Below are positions 47,082 to 57,153 of a stretch of DNA of 64,000 nucleotides, one piece after another; the stretch's first letter is position 1, and every line of letters starts with the position of its first letter. The DNA is taken from NCBI GenBank assembly GCA_963726775.1, contig CAVSDL010000008.1, positions 248,001-312,000 of the forward strand. The letters run 5' to 3'. Source of the stretch: CAIWHR01 sp963726775. GTDB lineage: Bacteria > Pseudomonadota > Gammaproteobacteria > Burkholderiales > Casimicrobiaceae. Position numbers and translations under genes: made by a program. Below the pieces are notes generated by a model. The model was not told the DNA's origin. It worked only from the letters and a program-made list of their open reading frames with translations, and ran no database searches.

Positions 47082-47839
47082 CCCCGTTTCGCGGACATGC
47101 GTGGCGTCCCGGAGCCGATTTCAGGCGGGTGGGTGATGAACGTGAATTCGAGCAACACCCAGTAGGGCGCGGGCGCTCCGTCGATGCTGGCGGGCGTGAA
47201 CTGCGCTTCCTTCAACGCGTTCACCACAGCGGGGCCGAATTCGGTGTCATCGGGTGACACCTTCGTCTCGATGACCGTGCCGGACCCGTCGAGGGTTAAG
47301 AGGGCGACAATGCGTTTTCCCTCGCGCGCCCGTAGCGCGTCGGGTGGGTATGCGACCACTAACGAGCCGCGCAATTGCGGCGCTCTTGCGGCGGGTACCG
47401 GATACCGCAGCGCCAGATCGAGCGCGTAGGCCGCGCCTGCCGCCTGCGGATCCGTCAGCTGTCCCACGGCGATGGCCGGAATGGGATCCGAACGTTCGGC
47501 GTTTTCGCCGCCTCGAACCGCCGCAATGGTCGTGCTCGGGCGCGGGGTCGGCTTCGGCGGGATTTCCGGCGGCACTACCACGGGTGCCCGCAGGTCCGCG
47601 GGCGTGGCTTCGGGTTCGGGCGCGACGGCCGGCGCCGGCGATTGGACCAGCACGACCTGAATCGGGGTCGGCTTCGCCACCTGGCGCGGCGTGAAAGCCG
47701 GAAGGGCCATGAACACTCCGGTCAATATCGCCAGCGCCAGTGCGTGGGCGAGCGCGGAGGCCGCCAGCGCGATCCACAGCGACCGATCGTCGAGGTCCGG
47801 CCAGAGCATCGATGCGATGTGTGCAGAGTCGTTGTTCAC
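47060..47839 (-). CDS. TonB-like energy transducer
   Basis: A 259-residue protein with one N-terminal membrane span (WIALAASALAHALALAILTGVFM), a proline-rich periplasmic linker (about residues 60-105) and a C-terminal TonB-like domain (YPPDALRAREGKRIVALLTLDGSG...VVNALKEAQFTPASIDGAPAP). This matches a TonB-type protein that transmits proton-motive force to outer-membrane receptors, although no exbB/exbD or receptor gene is nearby. It converges on mmsA with a 22-bp overlap. Confidence 0.82.
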   Translation of the reverse strand: MNNDSAHIASMLWPDLDDRSLWIALAASALAHALALAILTGVFMALPAFTPRQVAKPTPIQVVLVQSPAPAVAPEPEATPADLRAPVVVPPEIPPKPTPRPSTTIAAVRGGENAERSDPIPAIAVGQLTDPQAAGAAYALDLALRYPVPAARAPQLRGSLVVAYPPDALRAREGKRIVALLTLDGSGTVIETKVSPDDTEFGPAVVNALKEAQFTPASIDGAPAPYWVLLEFTFITHPPEIGSGTPRMSAKRGQPSVGR

Positions 47840-47877
47840 AAGCGTCGAGTGTAGCCGCCGCGCCCCGGAAACAGAAC

Positions 47878-47903
47878 GGCCGCCCCGCGTGCACGGGGCG
47901 GCC
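47878..47903 (-). terminator. Strong hairpin downstream of pilY1
   Basis: A perfect 10-bp stem GGCCGCCCCG / CGGGGCGGCC with a 6-nt loop lies 27 bp after the pilY1 stop. The following minus-strand bases (GTTCTGTTTCC) are only moderately T-rich. It probably ends the pilus operon. Confidence 0.6.
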
Positions 47904-50900
47904 GCCCTGGCCGCGCAGGCGCGTCGAGGTTATTCGGCCAGCAGCCGCCAGGACATCCGGTGCTGCATCACGAAGTCGGGCAGCCGAACATCCGGACTCA
48001 GAATATTGCCAGTCGTGCCCAGCGTGACCGCCAGGTGCAGGTGAACCGAGCCCGGCGGATCCAGGGGGCCCGGCTGCACGATGATCATCTCGAGACCGAC
48101 GGCCCCTTCCGGTGAATAGATGCCGCCGGTGAGGTTCCCGGTTATCGGGTCGACCAGCACCGTATTCGCTTGCGTAAATCCCTTCGCGTAGACCGTCGCG
48201 GGTTGCCCTGTCGTGCACGGGTCGGTCTGCGGCGACGTGCCGATGAAGGCCACCACCGACAGCGCCGCCTGGACGGGAACGATGACGCGTTGCCCAGCCG
48301 GCAGATCGAAGTACCAGCCCTTGTCGGGCCGCGTCAACGTCAGGCCGTTGACGTTATCGAGCACCTGTTCCATGCCGGTCGTGGTCCGCGCGACCGGAGT
48401 GCTTGCGTTGATGGGTCCCGGTGTTGTCGCCGTGCCGTCGCGGAACGCGTACATCGTCTGGATCTGCGTGCTCGCGAGGTCGGTTTCGTCCAGCAGCCGG
48501 CCGGTGCCGATGAAGACCCAGCGGTCGACGCCGTTGCCGATGTCGATTTCCATCTGCGGCGGGGTCGTCACCGGCTGCCGCGTGCCGGAAGCGTCGGTCA
48601 GCGTGCCCAGTTTCTCGACGACCCAATTGCCCGAAGTCGGATCGGAAACGTCGAAGCGCCAGAAGTTGCCCAGAAGGTCGCCGGCGTAGATCTGTTCGAC
48701 CAGCTGGTTGCGGTAGTCCTGCGTGTAGCCGGCGATGTGCGCGAGCCCGGACGGGTTCGTCGCGGTGCCGGCGCCCGTGGACATCGTCTTCAGCAACGCG
48801 CCGGTCTGCGGATTGAGGACGAACAGCTTTCCGTCACCCGTCGCGTTGTCGTAGCCCGCGGCGACGATGACCACCCAGCCGAACGCCCGCGTCTTGGCGA
48901 TCAGCGGCTTGCCGTAGCTGAAGCCCATGTCCGCGTGGGTAAATTCCCACAGCACCTTGCCCGCGGCCGTGGCTTCGGAGATGACATCGGCCGGCTTGGT
49001 CACGTCGATCGCGTAGTAGGACTTGCCGCCCTTGCCCAGCCCGCCGACGAGCAGCGTGTGCCAGTCCTGCCCACCGAAATCGACGTCGACGATGCGCGGC
49101 GTCGAGTCGACGTACGGATGATGGCGGAACGGCGGCAGCGCCGCGTCCTGGTAGGCGAGGGCGCCGATCCCCGTGTTGTCGCCACGGTACAGCGCCTGCG
49201 GCACGTACGCCCAGGATTCGTTGCCGGTGGCGTCGTCGAACGCGTGCATCATGCCGTCGTTGGCGCCGACATAGACGCGGCCGACGCGGCCCGCATTGCT
49301 GCTGACGAACGTCGAATACCCGGGATCGTTGCCGTCGAGATACGGCGCGCCCGGGGCGCCGACATACACCGGCTGCGCGTTCACGATGTCGCCCAGCGGG
49401 TTCTTCCGAATGCGCAGCTGCCCCGTCTTGTTCCCCTCCAGCGTCTGGTTGCCGCGCAGGAACTCGAGGACCGCCTGGCCGCGGATCGGCTTGCCCGGCG
49501 CCAGCGAGTCCTGCTGCGTGGCCGAGAGGCTCGCCCACAGGAAGGGCACCGGCGTTCCGGTGGCGTTCATGGTGACGATCTTGCGCTCGGTGAACCATGG
49601 CGTGTCCTTGACGCCGGGGACGATGGTGAGCTGGCTCACCAACTGCGTTGCGCCATTCCAGATCGCGCTGTTGGCTATTTCCGCGCCGGTCAGCGGATCG
49701 ATCAGGAGCTTGATCACCGACCCCGACCAGCCCGCGCTGAAGCCGACCTTGTAGCCGTAGTTGGCGCCGGTGCCCAGATTGACGCTGCGGAATCCGACGC
49801 CGGCGCGCACACCGGACGCGCTCATGATGTCGCCGAGGATCTGGCCGATGCCGATCTTGAGCTCATCGGCGGACTGCGCATTGACGAACCGGCCATGGCC
49901 GTTGATCGCCGCATGCCAGAGGTCGTCCACACCCGACTGGTCCGGCATGTTGACCGACGGCACGCCTAAGTTGGTTACGGGGACCGGCCAGGATACGGTT
50001 CCCGCGCGCAGGGCCTGCTCGGTGAGCGACTGGTTGTCGATCGGCAGCTTGCCTTCGGTGCCGAGCGACAGCGCGGCGAAGTTCTGATGCTGCCAGTAAG
50101 CGGGATCACCCGAATAGATGTCCGGGGCGGCCGGCACGTTGTCCGTGGCCATGGGACCCGCAGTCCGGAAGTCGGTGGCCCAGTAGTAGGTGGCGTAATC
50201 GGACACCGAGTTCGACGTGGCCGTCGACGCGTTTTCGATGAAGAGGGGCGGCCAGGCCGCACCCACGGTCAGCCCCGCAACGGTCATTCCAGCCGGGAGC
50301 GTGACGGTCTTGTCGACGTTGCCGTAGGTGACGGTCGGCAACACGCCCTGGTGCGTGAATCCGTCGGTGAACAGCATGTGCCAGTTCTTCTGGCACGACA
50401 GGATGATCGGATCCGTGGCGCCGGAGAGCTGGGCGCTGGCGCCGTTCTTGTAATACTCGCCGACCCGCGTGACCGCGTCGAGCGTCGGGGTCTCCTGGCC
50501 GAGCGGGATGTCGATGCCGAAGAGCTGTGTAGCCCAGGCCGCCTTTTGCGCGAGGTCGAAGGCCGCGACGTTGACGAACGACGTCGGGTGCACGTTGTTG
50601 TAGAACGTGTGGAAGCCGACGCGGAACTTGTTGTCGACGTTGTACGTGTTGCCGAGCTTGGCGAGGAACGACAGCGACGTCACCGTCTTCACCGCCTGGA
50701 TCCGCGTGCGGTAATACGCGAACCAGTTGGCGTAATTGGTCATTTCCTCGTCGAAGCTGCGGGTGATCGTCTGCAGCGTTCCGGTGTCGTCGGTCCAGGT
50801 GTGCGTGTACGTCGCCGTCGCGCGCTTGGCGATGTCGAGGTCGACGCGCTGGAAGGCGGGCGTCGCGATAGTTGTCGGTCCCCGGCGCGGCGCCGAACTG

Positions 50901-51270
50901 GTAGAACCGCGGTTTGATATGCGTAGCGTCGCGGGACGGTTGGCAGGACCCGACCGTGCGTGTGCCGTACCCGGCCCATTTGTCGCCCACGAGCCCAACG
51001 GCGTTGTCGCACCATTCGACCTCGGTCTTCCAGTAATGGCGCGGAATGCTCGCGTAACGCGCCGTCGCCGTGCACGCGCTGGCGCCCGTGCCGCCGGTGA
51101 CCGGCGTCGTGTAAATGCCGCTCGGGTAGTTGAACCGGCTGGCGACCGTCCCGTCCGCGTACGCCTGGTTGTTGCGGCGGCAGGTGGTGCCCGCCCCATT
51201 CGCGTCCTGGAACAGCGTGGTCGCGCTGCTGGGCAACGTGTCGCTGCAGACCGACGAACCCGGCAGGCCG

Positions 51271-52640
51271 GCCACGATGGGACACGTGCCCGCGCCGGAG
51301 CCCGTGCACGACGCGCCGGTCCCGCTGCACGTTCCCTTGCATGCGGAATTCGACGTGCACACCTGCGTCGTGTTGACGCTGCAAAATCCGGTGCAATCGG
51401 AATTGGCCACGCACGCCGACTTGTCGATGCTGCAGACCGTACCCTGGGGCAGACACTTGGATGCCGCATTGGCGGCCGTGCAGGAAACACCGGTGAGGCT
51501 GCATTTCAGATTCTGGTCGGGGCAAGCCGTCGCTGCATTGGCTGCAGTGCAGACGGCGTTGGTGCTGCTGCACCGGCCGGACTGCGGGCAATCGGTGGCC
51601 AACGTACAGTTGCCTCCCGTGGCGCTGCAGGTCCCTGTCTGCGGCAAGCAGCGGGTGGCGGCATTGCTGGCCGTGCAGGTCCGGGTCGTCTGAATGCTGC
51701 AGAAACCCTGAACCGGGCAGGCGGTGGCCTGGTTGGCGGCCGTGCACGTCGCGTTGGTGATGCTGCACCGCCCCTGGTCCGGGCATGTGGTGGCCTGGTT
51801 GGCGGTCGTGCACGTCGCATTGGTAGCGCTGCATCGCCCCTGGTCCGGGCACGCGGTGGCCTGCGTGGCGACCGTGCACGCTGCGCTGGTGGCGCTGCAA
51901 GTGCCCTGGGGCGGGCAGTCGGTCGCCGCCGTGGCGACCGTGCAGGTGGCGTTGGTGCGGCTGCACGTGCCGGGTTGCACCGGGCACGCCGTCGCGACGT
52001 TGGCAGCCGTGCACGCAGCGCTGGTGCGGCTGCACTGGCCGGTCGCCGGGCAAGCGGTGGCGGCGGTCGCCGCGGTGCAACTCACGCCGGTGCGGCTGCA
52101 GGTGCCGGCTTGCGGCGTACAGACCGTTGCGGCGGTGGCCGCCGTGCAGGCGACGGCGGTAATGCTGCAGGCGCCATTTTGCACGGGGCAGGCGGTCGCG
52201 GCGGTGGCCGCCGGTGCAGCTCGCGCCGGTGCGGCTGCAGGCGCCGTTTTGCACGGGGCATGCCGTGGCCGCGGTGGCTGCGGTGCACGCGGCATTCGTG
52301 ATGCTGCACGCGCCGTTTGCCACGGCGCAGGGGGTCGTCGCGTTGCACGCGACATTCGAGCTGCTGCACTTGCCGTTTTGCACGGGGCAGTCCGCGGCGG
52401 CGGTGGCCGCGGTGCACGCGGAATTCGTGCCGCTGCACTTGCCGCTTTGGACGGTGCACACCGTGGCCGCATTGGCCGCGGTGCAGGTGGCACCCGTGCT
52501 GCTGCACCTGCCGGTGGCCAGGCATGTGGCACTCGATGTGCAAGCCGATCCGTCCTTGCTGCACGCGCCCATGATCGCCGGGCAGGCCGTGGCCGCGTTG
52601 GCCGCCGTGCAGGTAACACCGGTGCTGCTGCAGGCGCCTT
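51271..52640 (-). repeat. Coding tandem array B: about 21 units of a 20-23 residue, three-cysteine repeat
   Basis: The consensus is x-C-S-x-T-x-A-x-C-T-A-A-x-A-A-T-A-C-P-x-Q-x-G. Clear examples are ACSITNAACTAATAATACPV and TCSRTNATCTVATAATDCPP. The spacing between the three cysteines is nearly constant. Central units are the most alike, while those at the 3' end (VCSIDKSACVANSDC, FCSVNTTQVCTSNSAC) are diverged. One of the pilY1 frame breaks falls inside this array at about 52211. Confidence 0.88.
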
Positions 52641-52789
52641 GGGTGACGCAGGTCGGTGGCGGGCAGGTTGTCGCCAAGCCGCAGGTCACGCACTCGGGCG
52701 CCGAGCTGCCCGGCCCGCAGGTGATGTTGCAGCCCGGCGGGCTCCAGTCCGTCGTGCAGGACGACGCCGGCGCCGGCGTGCATACCGAC

Positions 52790-53268
52790 GTGATGTTCGA
52801 GCACGTCTGGCTGGCGACGTAGCCGCTGCATACCTGCGTGGTGATGCTGGCGCAGGTTTGCGCGCCGCCGCCCACGCAGGTTTGCGCGCCGCCGCCATTG
52901 CAGGTTTGCGCGCCGCCGCCATTGCAGGTTTGCGCGCCGCCGCCGTTGCAGGTTTGCGTGCCGCCTCCCTGGCAGGTCTGCGTACCGCCCTGGCAGGTTT
53001 GCGTCTGGATATTGTTGCAGGTTTGCGTGCCGCCGCCCTGGCACGTCTGGTTGACGACGTTGCAGACCTGCGTCGTGATGTTGCAGGCCTGCGGCGTGAG
53101 AGTGCAGACCTGCGGGTTGACGTTGCAAACCTGACTGCCAGCGCCGTTACATGCCTGCGCCGCGAGGCCGTTGCAGGTCTGTGGCGTGCCCGTGCACGTC
53201 TGCGGCGTGCCGCCGCCGCACGTCTGGGCGGAGTTGTTGCAGGTCTGGTTGCCGCCGTTGCAGGTCTG
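52790..53268 (-). repeat. Coding tandem array A: about 21 units of a 7-9 residue QTCNGGGA-type repeat
   Basis: Each unit has one cysteine in Q-[TVA]-C followed by 4-6 small or polar residues. The core includes three identical QTCNGGGA units followed by QTCVGGGA. At the DNA level the core is nearly exact (CAGGTTTGCGCGCCGCCG on the plus strand). Outer units such as QVCNVNP and QVCTLTP are diverged. Confidence 0.88.
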
Positions 53269-54292
53269 CGGTGTGCTGACGGTATTGCACCAGAGGATGT
53301 TGTCGTTCTGGTAGAAGTACTTCGGGTCCTTGAGCGCGGTACCGCCTGGCCACGCCCACGGGTACGTGTAGTCGCCGTCGGCCGCCGGCGCACCCGACGA
53401 TGCCGCCGCGACGAGTCCGTTGCTGCGGCAGAATGCGGGATCGGTCGCGAACAGCGTCCCCGTTGCCGCGTTGGTCCCCTGCGTCCAGTCGGAATTGCAC
53501 CATTGCCCCACGGTGATCGCAGTGGTCAGATCGACATACACAACTGCCGGCGCCCACGGGTCGGCCGGCACCCGCGTCCACGTGGTGGTGTTGGCCGCGC
53601 TCATTTGCGGATAGCTGGTGGCGTCCGCGTAGACCGCCGGGTCGTAGGTCAGTACCGGGTTGTAGTACAGGTGATTGAGCGCGCTGTTGTGCACCGGCGC
53701 CGGCCACAGCGTCCAGTATTCGTACGCGCTGCCCGCCTTGGGCGATTTGCCCGGAGGCGGACCTGCGGGATTGGGATAGGTCGCGAGCCCCGGTAGGGCG
53801 CCCGGGCTGATGCCGCCCGAGCAGGTGGACGTGGCGATCGTCCCGGCGGTGTTGCAGCCGGCGCCCGGGCCGCTGGTGTCGAACGACGCGTCGTACGCTG
53901 GGTACGGTATGCCGTACTGCTGGAAGATGTAGCCGGGCGTCTTGTATTGCCCGTGGTTGATCGAGCTCAGATCGAAATTCGAGTCGAAGGACCCGCACTG
54001 CGAAGCCATCTTGCCGGTCGCGTCGCGGCAGAACGCGTTGATCACGTAGTCGGGCAGGAAGTCGAACAGCATCGACGTCGAATCGTCGACGGTCAGCACG
54101 ACGTTCGGCGGGGCGGAGTTCGTGACATTGAGCGGTCCGTCGCCCAGGAGCGTGGGCAGCGGATCGTTCCACGCATACACCGGTGTCGCCAGCGGCCCGA
54201 GCCCGATCAGCACCGAGAGAATTCCCGCCAGCCAGCGACGGTAGAGCGGGGGATTCGACATGTAGGTCATGGTGGTTTTCCTCGGGCGGCTT

Positions 54293-54922
54293 TCACCGCA
54301 GCATCGCCTGTGCAAACGAAACGGTGTTCTGGGGTCCGTCGACGCGTATGGTCACACGGTAGAAGGGAAAGCGCGGCAGCGGCGGCTGCGACGGGTCGCC
54401 GATGGTCGTGCCGGGCACCTGCTTCGGGCCCGTCAAGTCGCAGTTGGAAAGGTCGGCAGGGCCCGGATTGATGCACATCCGCTCGATGATGTACCGGATT
54501 TCGTTACCGGCGAAGTCCAACATGACATTTCCGGTCGGCAGCGAATAGTTGCTCTTTTTTTGCAACTGAAACGGGACACCGCGCGAATCCTCCGGCGGAT
54601 TGGTGATCCGCGATGCGAAGTAGTTCTCGGCCGCGAGGTCGGCGGTCGTGTCCGTGATCGTCGGTGGCGCGCCGGACCGGGACACCTTGGTGAACAGCGC
54701 CGCGGCAGCCTTTTCGATCGCCTGGTTCGTCGGTGAAATCGAGGCCTGCCGGAATCCGAGATTGCCGACGACGGTGTTCGACGTGTCGATGGACCGGATC
54801 AGGGCGATTGCCGCGAGGCTCAGCGCCACCATGACGATAAGCGCGATGAAGATGACGACGCCGCGCTCGCGCGACGCCAGCGGGCGGCGGGCTCTTCCGG
54901 TGCGGAGAAAATGCGGATTCAT
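54293..54922 (-). CDS. pilX: Minor pilin / pilus assembly protein PilX
   Basis: A 209-residue protein with the PilX N-terminus: ERGVVIFIALIVMVALSLAAIALIRSIDTSNTVVGN. This segment anchors the subunit in the membrane before assembly. The periplasmic part contains the PilX/PilW-associated region with two cysteines (MCINPG, NCDLTG). The start at 54922 overlaps the pilW stop (ATGA). With FimT, PilV, PilW and PilY1 it forms the complex that primes pilus assembly. Confidence 0.88.
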   Translation of the reverse strand: MNPHFLRTGRARRPLASRERGVVIFIALIVMVALSLAAIALIRSIDTSNTVVGNLGFRQASISPTNQAIEKAAAALFTKVSRSGAPPTITDTTADLAAENYFASRITNPPEDSRGVPFQLQKKSNYSLPTGNVMLDFAGNEIRYIIERMCINPGPADLSNCDLTGPKQVPGTTIGDPSQPPLPRFPFYRVTIRVDGPQNTVSFAQAMLR

Positions 54923-56106
54923 GTGCCGCTGTTCCAGATCTCGTTGCGCAACGGAATCACCGTCTCGTAGGTGCGATAACGAAAGTTTCCGGCCGGCGCC
55001 GTCGACGCGGCAAACGTGCCCGAGTACGTGCCGCCGAACAGCGACCAGGGCACGGCCCCGACATTCCGGTCGAACTGCTCGCTGCGGACGATGATGCCCA
55101 CACGAACCGCCTTGATCTGATCGAGCGCGGGGGCGGGAGCCGGACACACCGCGGGTGCCGGCGGGCAGACCGTCGACGCGGGCAAGGCGAGAACGTTCGT
55201 ATCGCACCACGCCCCCGGGCACGTGGCGCTGATCCAGGCGTGAACGGATCCGTCGCCGACGTTGTCGATGCCGTACTGGAGCTTGAGGTTGACGATGTTC
55301 GACGCGAGCGGATTCACGGGTTGCGCGTTGCTCGGCAGGCCGTTGGCGTCGAGCAGCGTCTGGCTGCGCAGCACCGCGCCCTGCACGTCGTAACGCACCT
55401 TCTGGCCGCGACCGGACGGGCCGAGATTCAGGAGCACCGACGTGTTCGGCATGCCGGCGGTCGAGCCCGTCGCGGTATGCTGAACCAAGACCACGCCGCT
55501 GACGTCGGGAACCGCAACGGCCGGGGGGGTGGCGCAAGCGCCGGCGGTATTGCAAACGCGCGTCACCTTCGACGGAAGGCAGATCTGTGCCGCGTCATTG
55601 GAGATGGCGATGACGATGTCCTCCGGGTGGAAGCCGACGGCGCTCTGCACCGGATAGTTCGAATCGGCCGGCGTGGTGAACGAGGTGCCGGGAAGCGGCT
55701 GAAACGGCGCGGCGAGGACAAGCGTATTCGCGAAGCTGTAGTTGACGACGAACTGGTCCGGCGTCCCCGGCGCACCGCCGTCGGTGATCAGAATCGGGAC
55801 GGGACGCATCGACGTGACGATGTCCCCGGTGTCGGGGCAAGTCCCGAGCTCGGCGCGCGCGGAGGCGATCCCGTTGCCGGCGTTGCCGAGTTCGATTCCC
55901 AGCGCGAACGACGAGATCAGCCCGTTTTGCTGGGCGTCCCCCATGCTGGTTGTATTGCGCTTGATGCCCTCCGAGGCGGCAAACGCCTGGTAGATCACGA
56001 GCACCGCGATCAGCCCGATCACGACGCCCACCATGATCTCGACCAGGCTGAAGCCGCCTTGCGGGCGGCGCATCGATTTCGCGAGGGCGGTCATGGCGAG
56101 GCTCAT
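54919..56106 (-). CDS. pilW: Minor pilin PilW
   Basis: A 395-residue protein with a class III (prepilin peptidase) signal: PQGGFSLVEIMVGVVIGLIAVLVIYQAF, in which cleavage follows the glycine and Glu5 is present. The long periplasmic domain contains several cysteine pairs. It lies between pilV and pilX with 4-bp or smaller overlaps on both sides, so the minor pilin genes are translationally coupled. Confidence 0.88.
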   Translation of the reverse strand: MSLAMTALAKSMRRPQGGFSLVEIMVGVVIGLIAVLVIYQAFAASEGIKRNTTSMGDAQQNGLISSFALGIELGNAGNGIASARAELGTCPDTGDIVTSMRPVPILITDGGAPGTPDQFVVNYSFANTLVLAAPFQPLPGTSFTTPADSNYPVQSAVGFHPEDIVIAISNDAAQICLPSKVTRVCNTAGACATPPAVAVPDVSGVVLVQHTATGSTAGMPNTSVLLNLGPSGRGQKVRYDVQGAVLRSQTLLDANGLPSNAQPVNPLASNIVNLKLQYGIDNVGDGSVHAWISATCPGAWCDTNVLALPASTVCPPAPAVCPAPAPALDQIKAVRVGIIVRSEQFDRNVGAVPWSLFGGTYSGTFAASTAPAGNFRYRTYETVIPLRNEIWNSGT

Positions 56107-56582
56107 CAGTTCCTGGCGATGATGCCGTTGGTGACGTACCTGTGCGGTGCCTGGCCGTCGCCGGGAATCTGCCAGAAAATCGTGACCTCGACTGCGCTGC
56201 TGGTCGTCGAAGGCGCCTGCATGGCGCCCGCCGCCGTGGAGTCGACGACGACGGTCGGCGGGTTGGCGACGGCGCCGGGGAGCGCGGTGGAGCCCGTCTT
56301 GAACGTGTTGTACCAGGCGGTGTATCCGGCGCCGCCGGTACCGGCGGCGCCCTCGTATTTCGGCTTCAGCGTCGTACGATCGTCGGCCCACATGGTGGCG
56401 AGCAGCGTATTCGCGAGGTAGATCGCCTCGCCGCGGTACTGCGAATCGTTGGTGAAGCGGATGGCCTGCGCTTGCAGCCCGACGATGCCGAGGATGCCGA
56501 ACGAAAAGATCAGGATGCCGATCAGCGCTTCGAGCAGGAAGCTGCCGGACTGGGCGCGAACGGGGGAGTGGCGGGGGATCAT
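56106..56582 (-). CDS. pilV: Minor pilin PilV
   Basis: A 158-residue pseudopilin-type protein. The N-terminal segment QSGSFLLEALIGILIFSFGILGIVGLQAQA is the PilV signature: a prepilin peptidase glycine, the Glu at +5, then a long hydrophobic helix. The usual phenylalanine after the cleavage glycine is a serine here, a tolerated variation. The start at 56582 has no good ribosome site, so expression probably depends on the upstream fimT. It is the third minor pilin gene of the operon. Confidence 0.86.
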   Translation of the reverse strand: MIPRHSPVRAQSGSFLLEALIGILIFSFGILGIVGLQAQAIRFTNDSQYRGEAIYLANTLLATMWADDRTTLKPKYEGAAGTGGAGYTAWYNTFKTGSTALPGAVANPPTVVVDSTAAGAMQAPSTTSSAVEVTIFWQIPGDGQAPHRYVTNGIIARN

Positions 56583-56609
56583 GGGGGCAAGGGGCCGGGG
56601 ACAGGCAGG

Positions 56610-57143
56610 CTAGGGACAGCCCACCGGATCGGTCGGGGCAAACTTGGGGTCGCACATCTTGATTCCGAAACCCTTGCTGCTGAGGCCGACCACGATGTTG
56701 AGATCGCGCCGCGACCCGGAGGCGACATTGGCGTTCGTGACACTCACCAGCTGGATCGGAACGGTTCCGTCCGGGTTGGGCTGTACGATGCGGCCCAGTC
56801 CGTCGAACGTGACCCGCGTGGCGCCGCCGGTGGTGACGGTCGCCTTGGTCGCCCCCTCGCTGTACGAGTACGTCTGGATCGTGACGGGGTTGCCGTCGGC
56901 GTCGGTGCCCAGAACCTGCCAGCCGCTCGTGGGATCCAGCACGAACGCGACCTGGGCATTGCGCTTGACGGCCTCGGCCTGGGCGACGCGCAGGCCGGTC
57001 AGCGTATTCTCGGCCGCGTTGCGAATCTGGGTGTTGCCCATGAAATCGGCGTACATCGGACCCGCGAGCATGATCAGGAAAGCGAAGATCGTGATCGCGA
57101 TCATGAGCTCGATGAGCGTGAAGCCCCGTGCGCGCATGCTCAT
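56610..57143 (-). CDS. fimT: FimT/GspH-type minor pilin
   Basis: A 177-residue pseudopilin with the class III signal ARGFTLIELMIAITIFAFLIMLAG and a GspH-like domain (IRNAAENTLTGLRVAQAEAVKRNAQVAFVLD). FimT proteins are minor pilins; in some species they bind DNA during natural transformation. The start at 57143 (MSMRARGFT) is preferred because the repaired pilE stop lies at 57154-57156, leaving a normal 10-bp gap. A Met nine codons earlier (57170) would overlap pilE. Confidence 0.85.
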   Translation of the reverse strand: MSMRARGFTLIELMIAITIFAFLIMLAGPMYADFMGNTQIRNAAENTLTGLRVAQAEAVKRNAQVAFVLDPTSGWQVLGTDADGNPVTIQTYSYSEGATKATVTTGGATRVTFDGLGRIVQPNPDGTVPIQLVSVTNANVASGSRRDLNIVVGLSSKGFGIKMCDPKFAPTDPVGCP

Positions 57144-57153
57144 CGCCGGAAGG

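Larger units (their letters stand above)
47930..54270 (-). pseudogene. pilY1: PilY1/PilC-like type IV pilus tip protein with giant Cys-rich repeat region; two +1 frameshifts
   Basis: Removing one base at each of two sites gives a 2,112-residue exported protein. In order: a signal peptide (about residues 1-32, WLAGILSVLIGLGPLATPVYA); an N-terminal domain with PNVVLTVDDSTSMLFDFLPD, a degenerate VWA metal site; repeat array A (DNA 52790-53268); repeat array B (51271-52640); a middle domain; and a C-terminal PilY1/PilC beta-propeller (VYVGANDGMMHAFDDATGNE, WHTLLVGGLGKGGKSYYAID, IYAGDLLGNFWRFDVSD). PilY1 proteins cap or initiate pili and act as adhesins. The breaks lie at about 52211 (extra C, plus strand) and about 50855-50860 (extra G). 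Start at 54270 with GAGGAAAA. It is the last gene of the pilus operon. Confidence 0.85.

Noticed and set aside
51271..53268. CRISPR array
   Set aside because: The repeats are contiguous, coding and without unique spacers; no cas genes are present.
51724..53796. Long plus-strand open frames across the pilY1 repeats (also 51130-51693 and 52214-52822)
   Set aside because: They are antisense shadows: the periodic Cys-rich coding repeats keep the opposite strand free of stops. Their translations are Val/Ala/His repeats with no ribosome site or domain.
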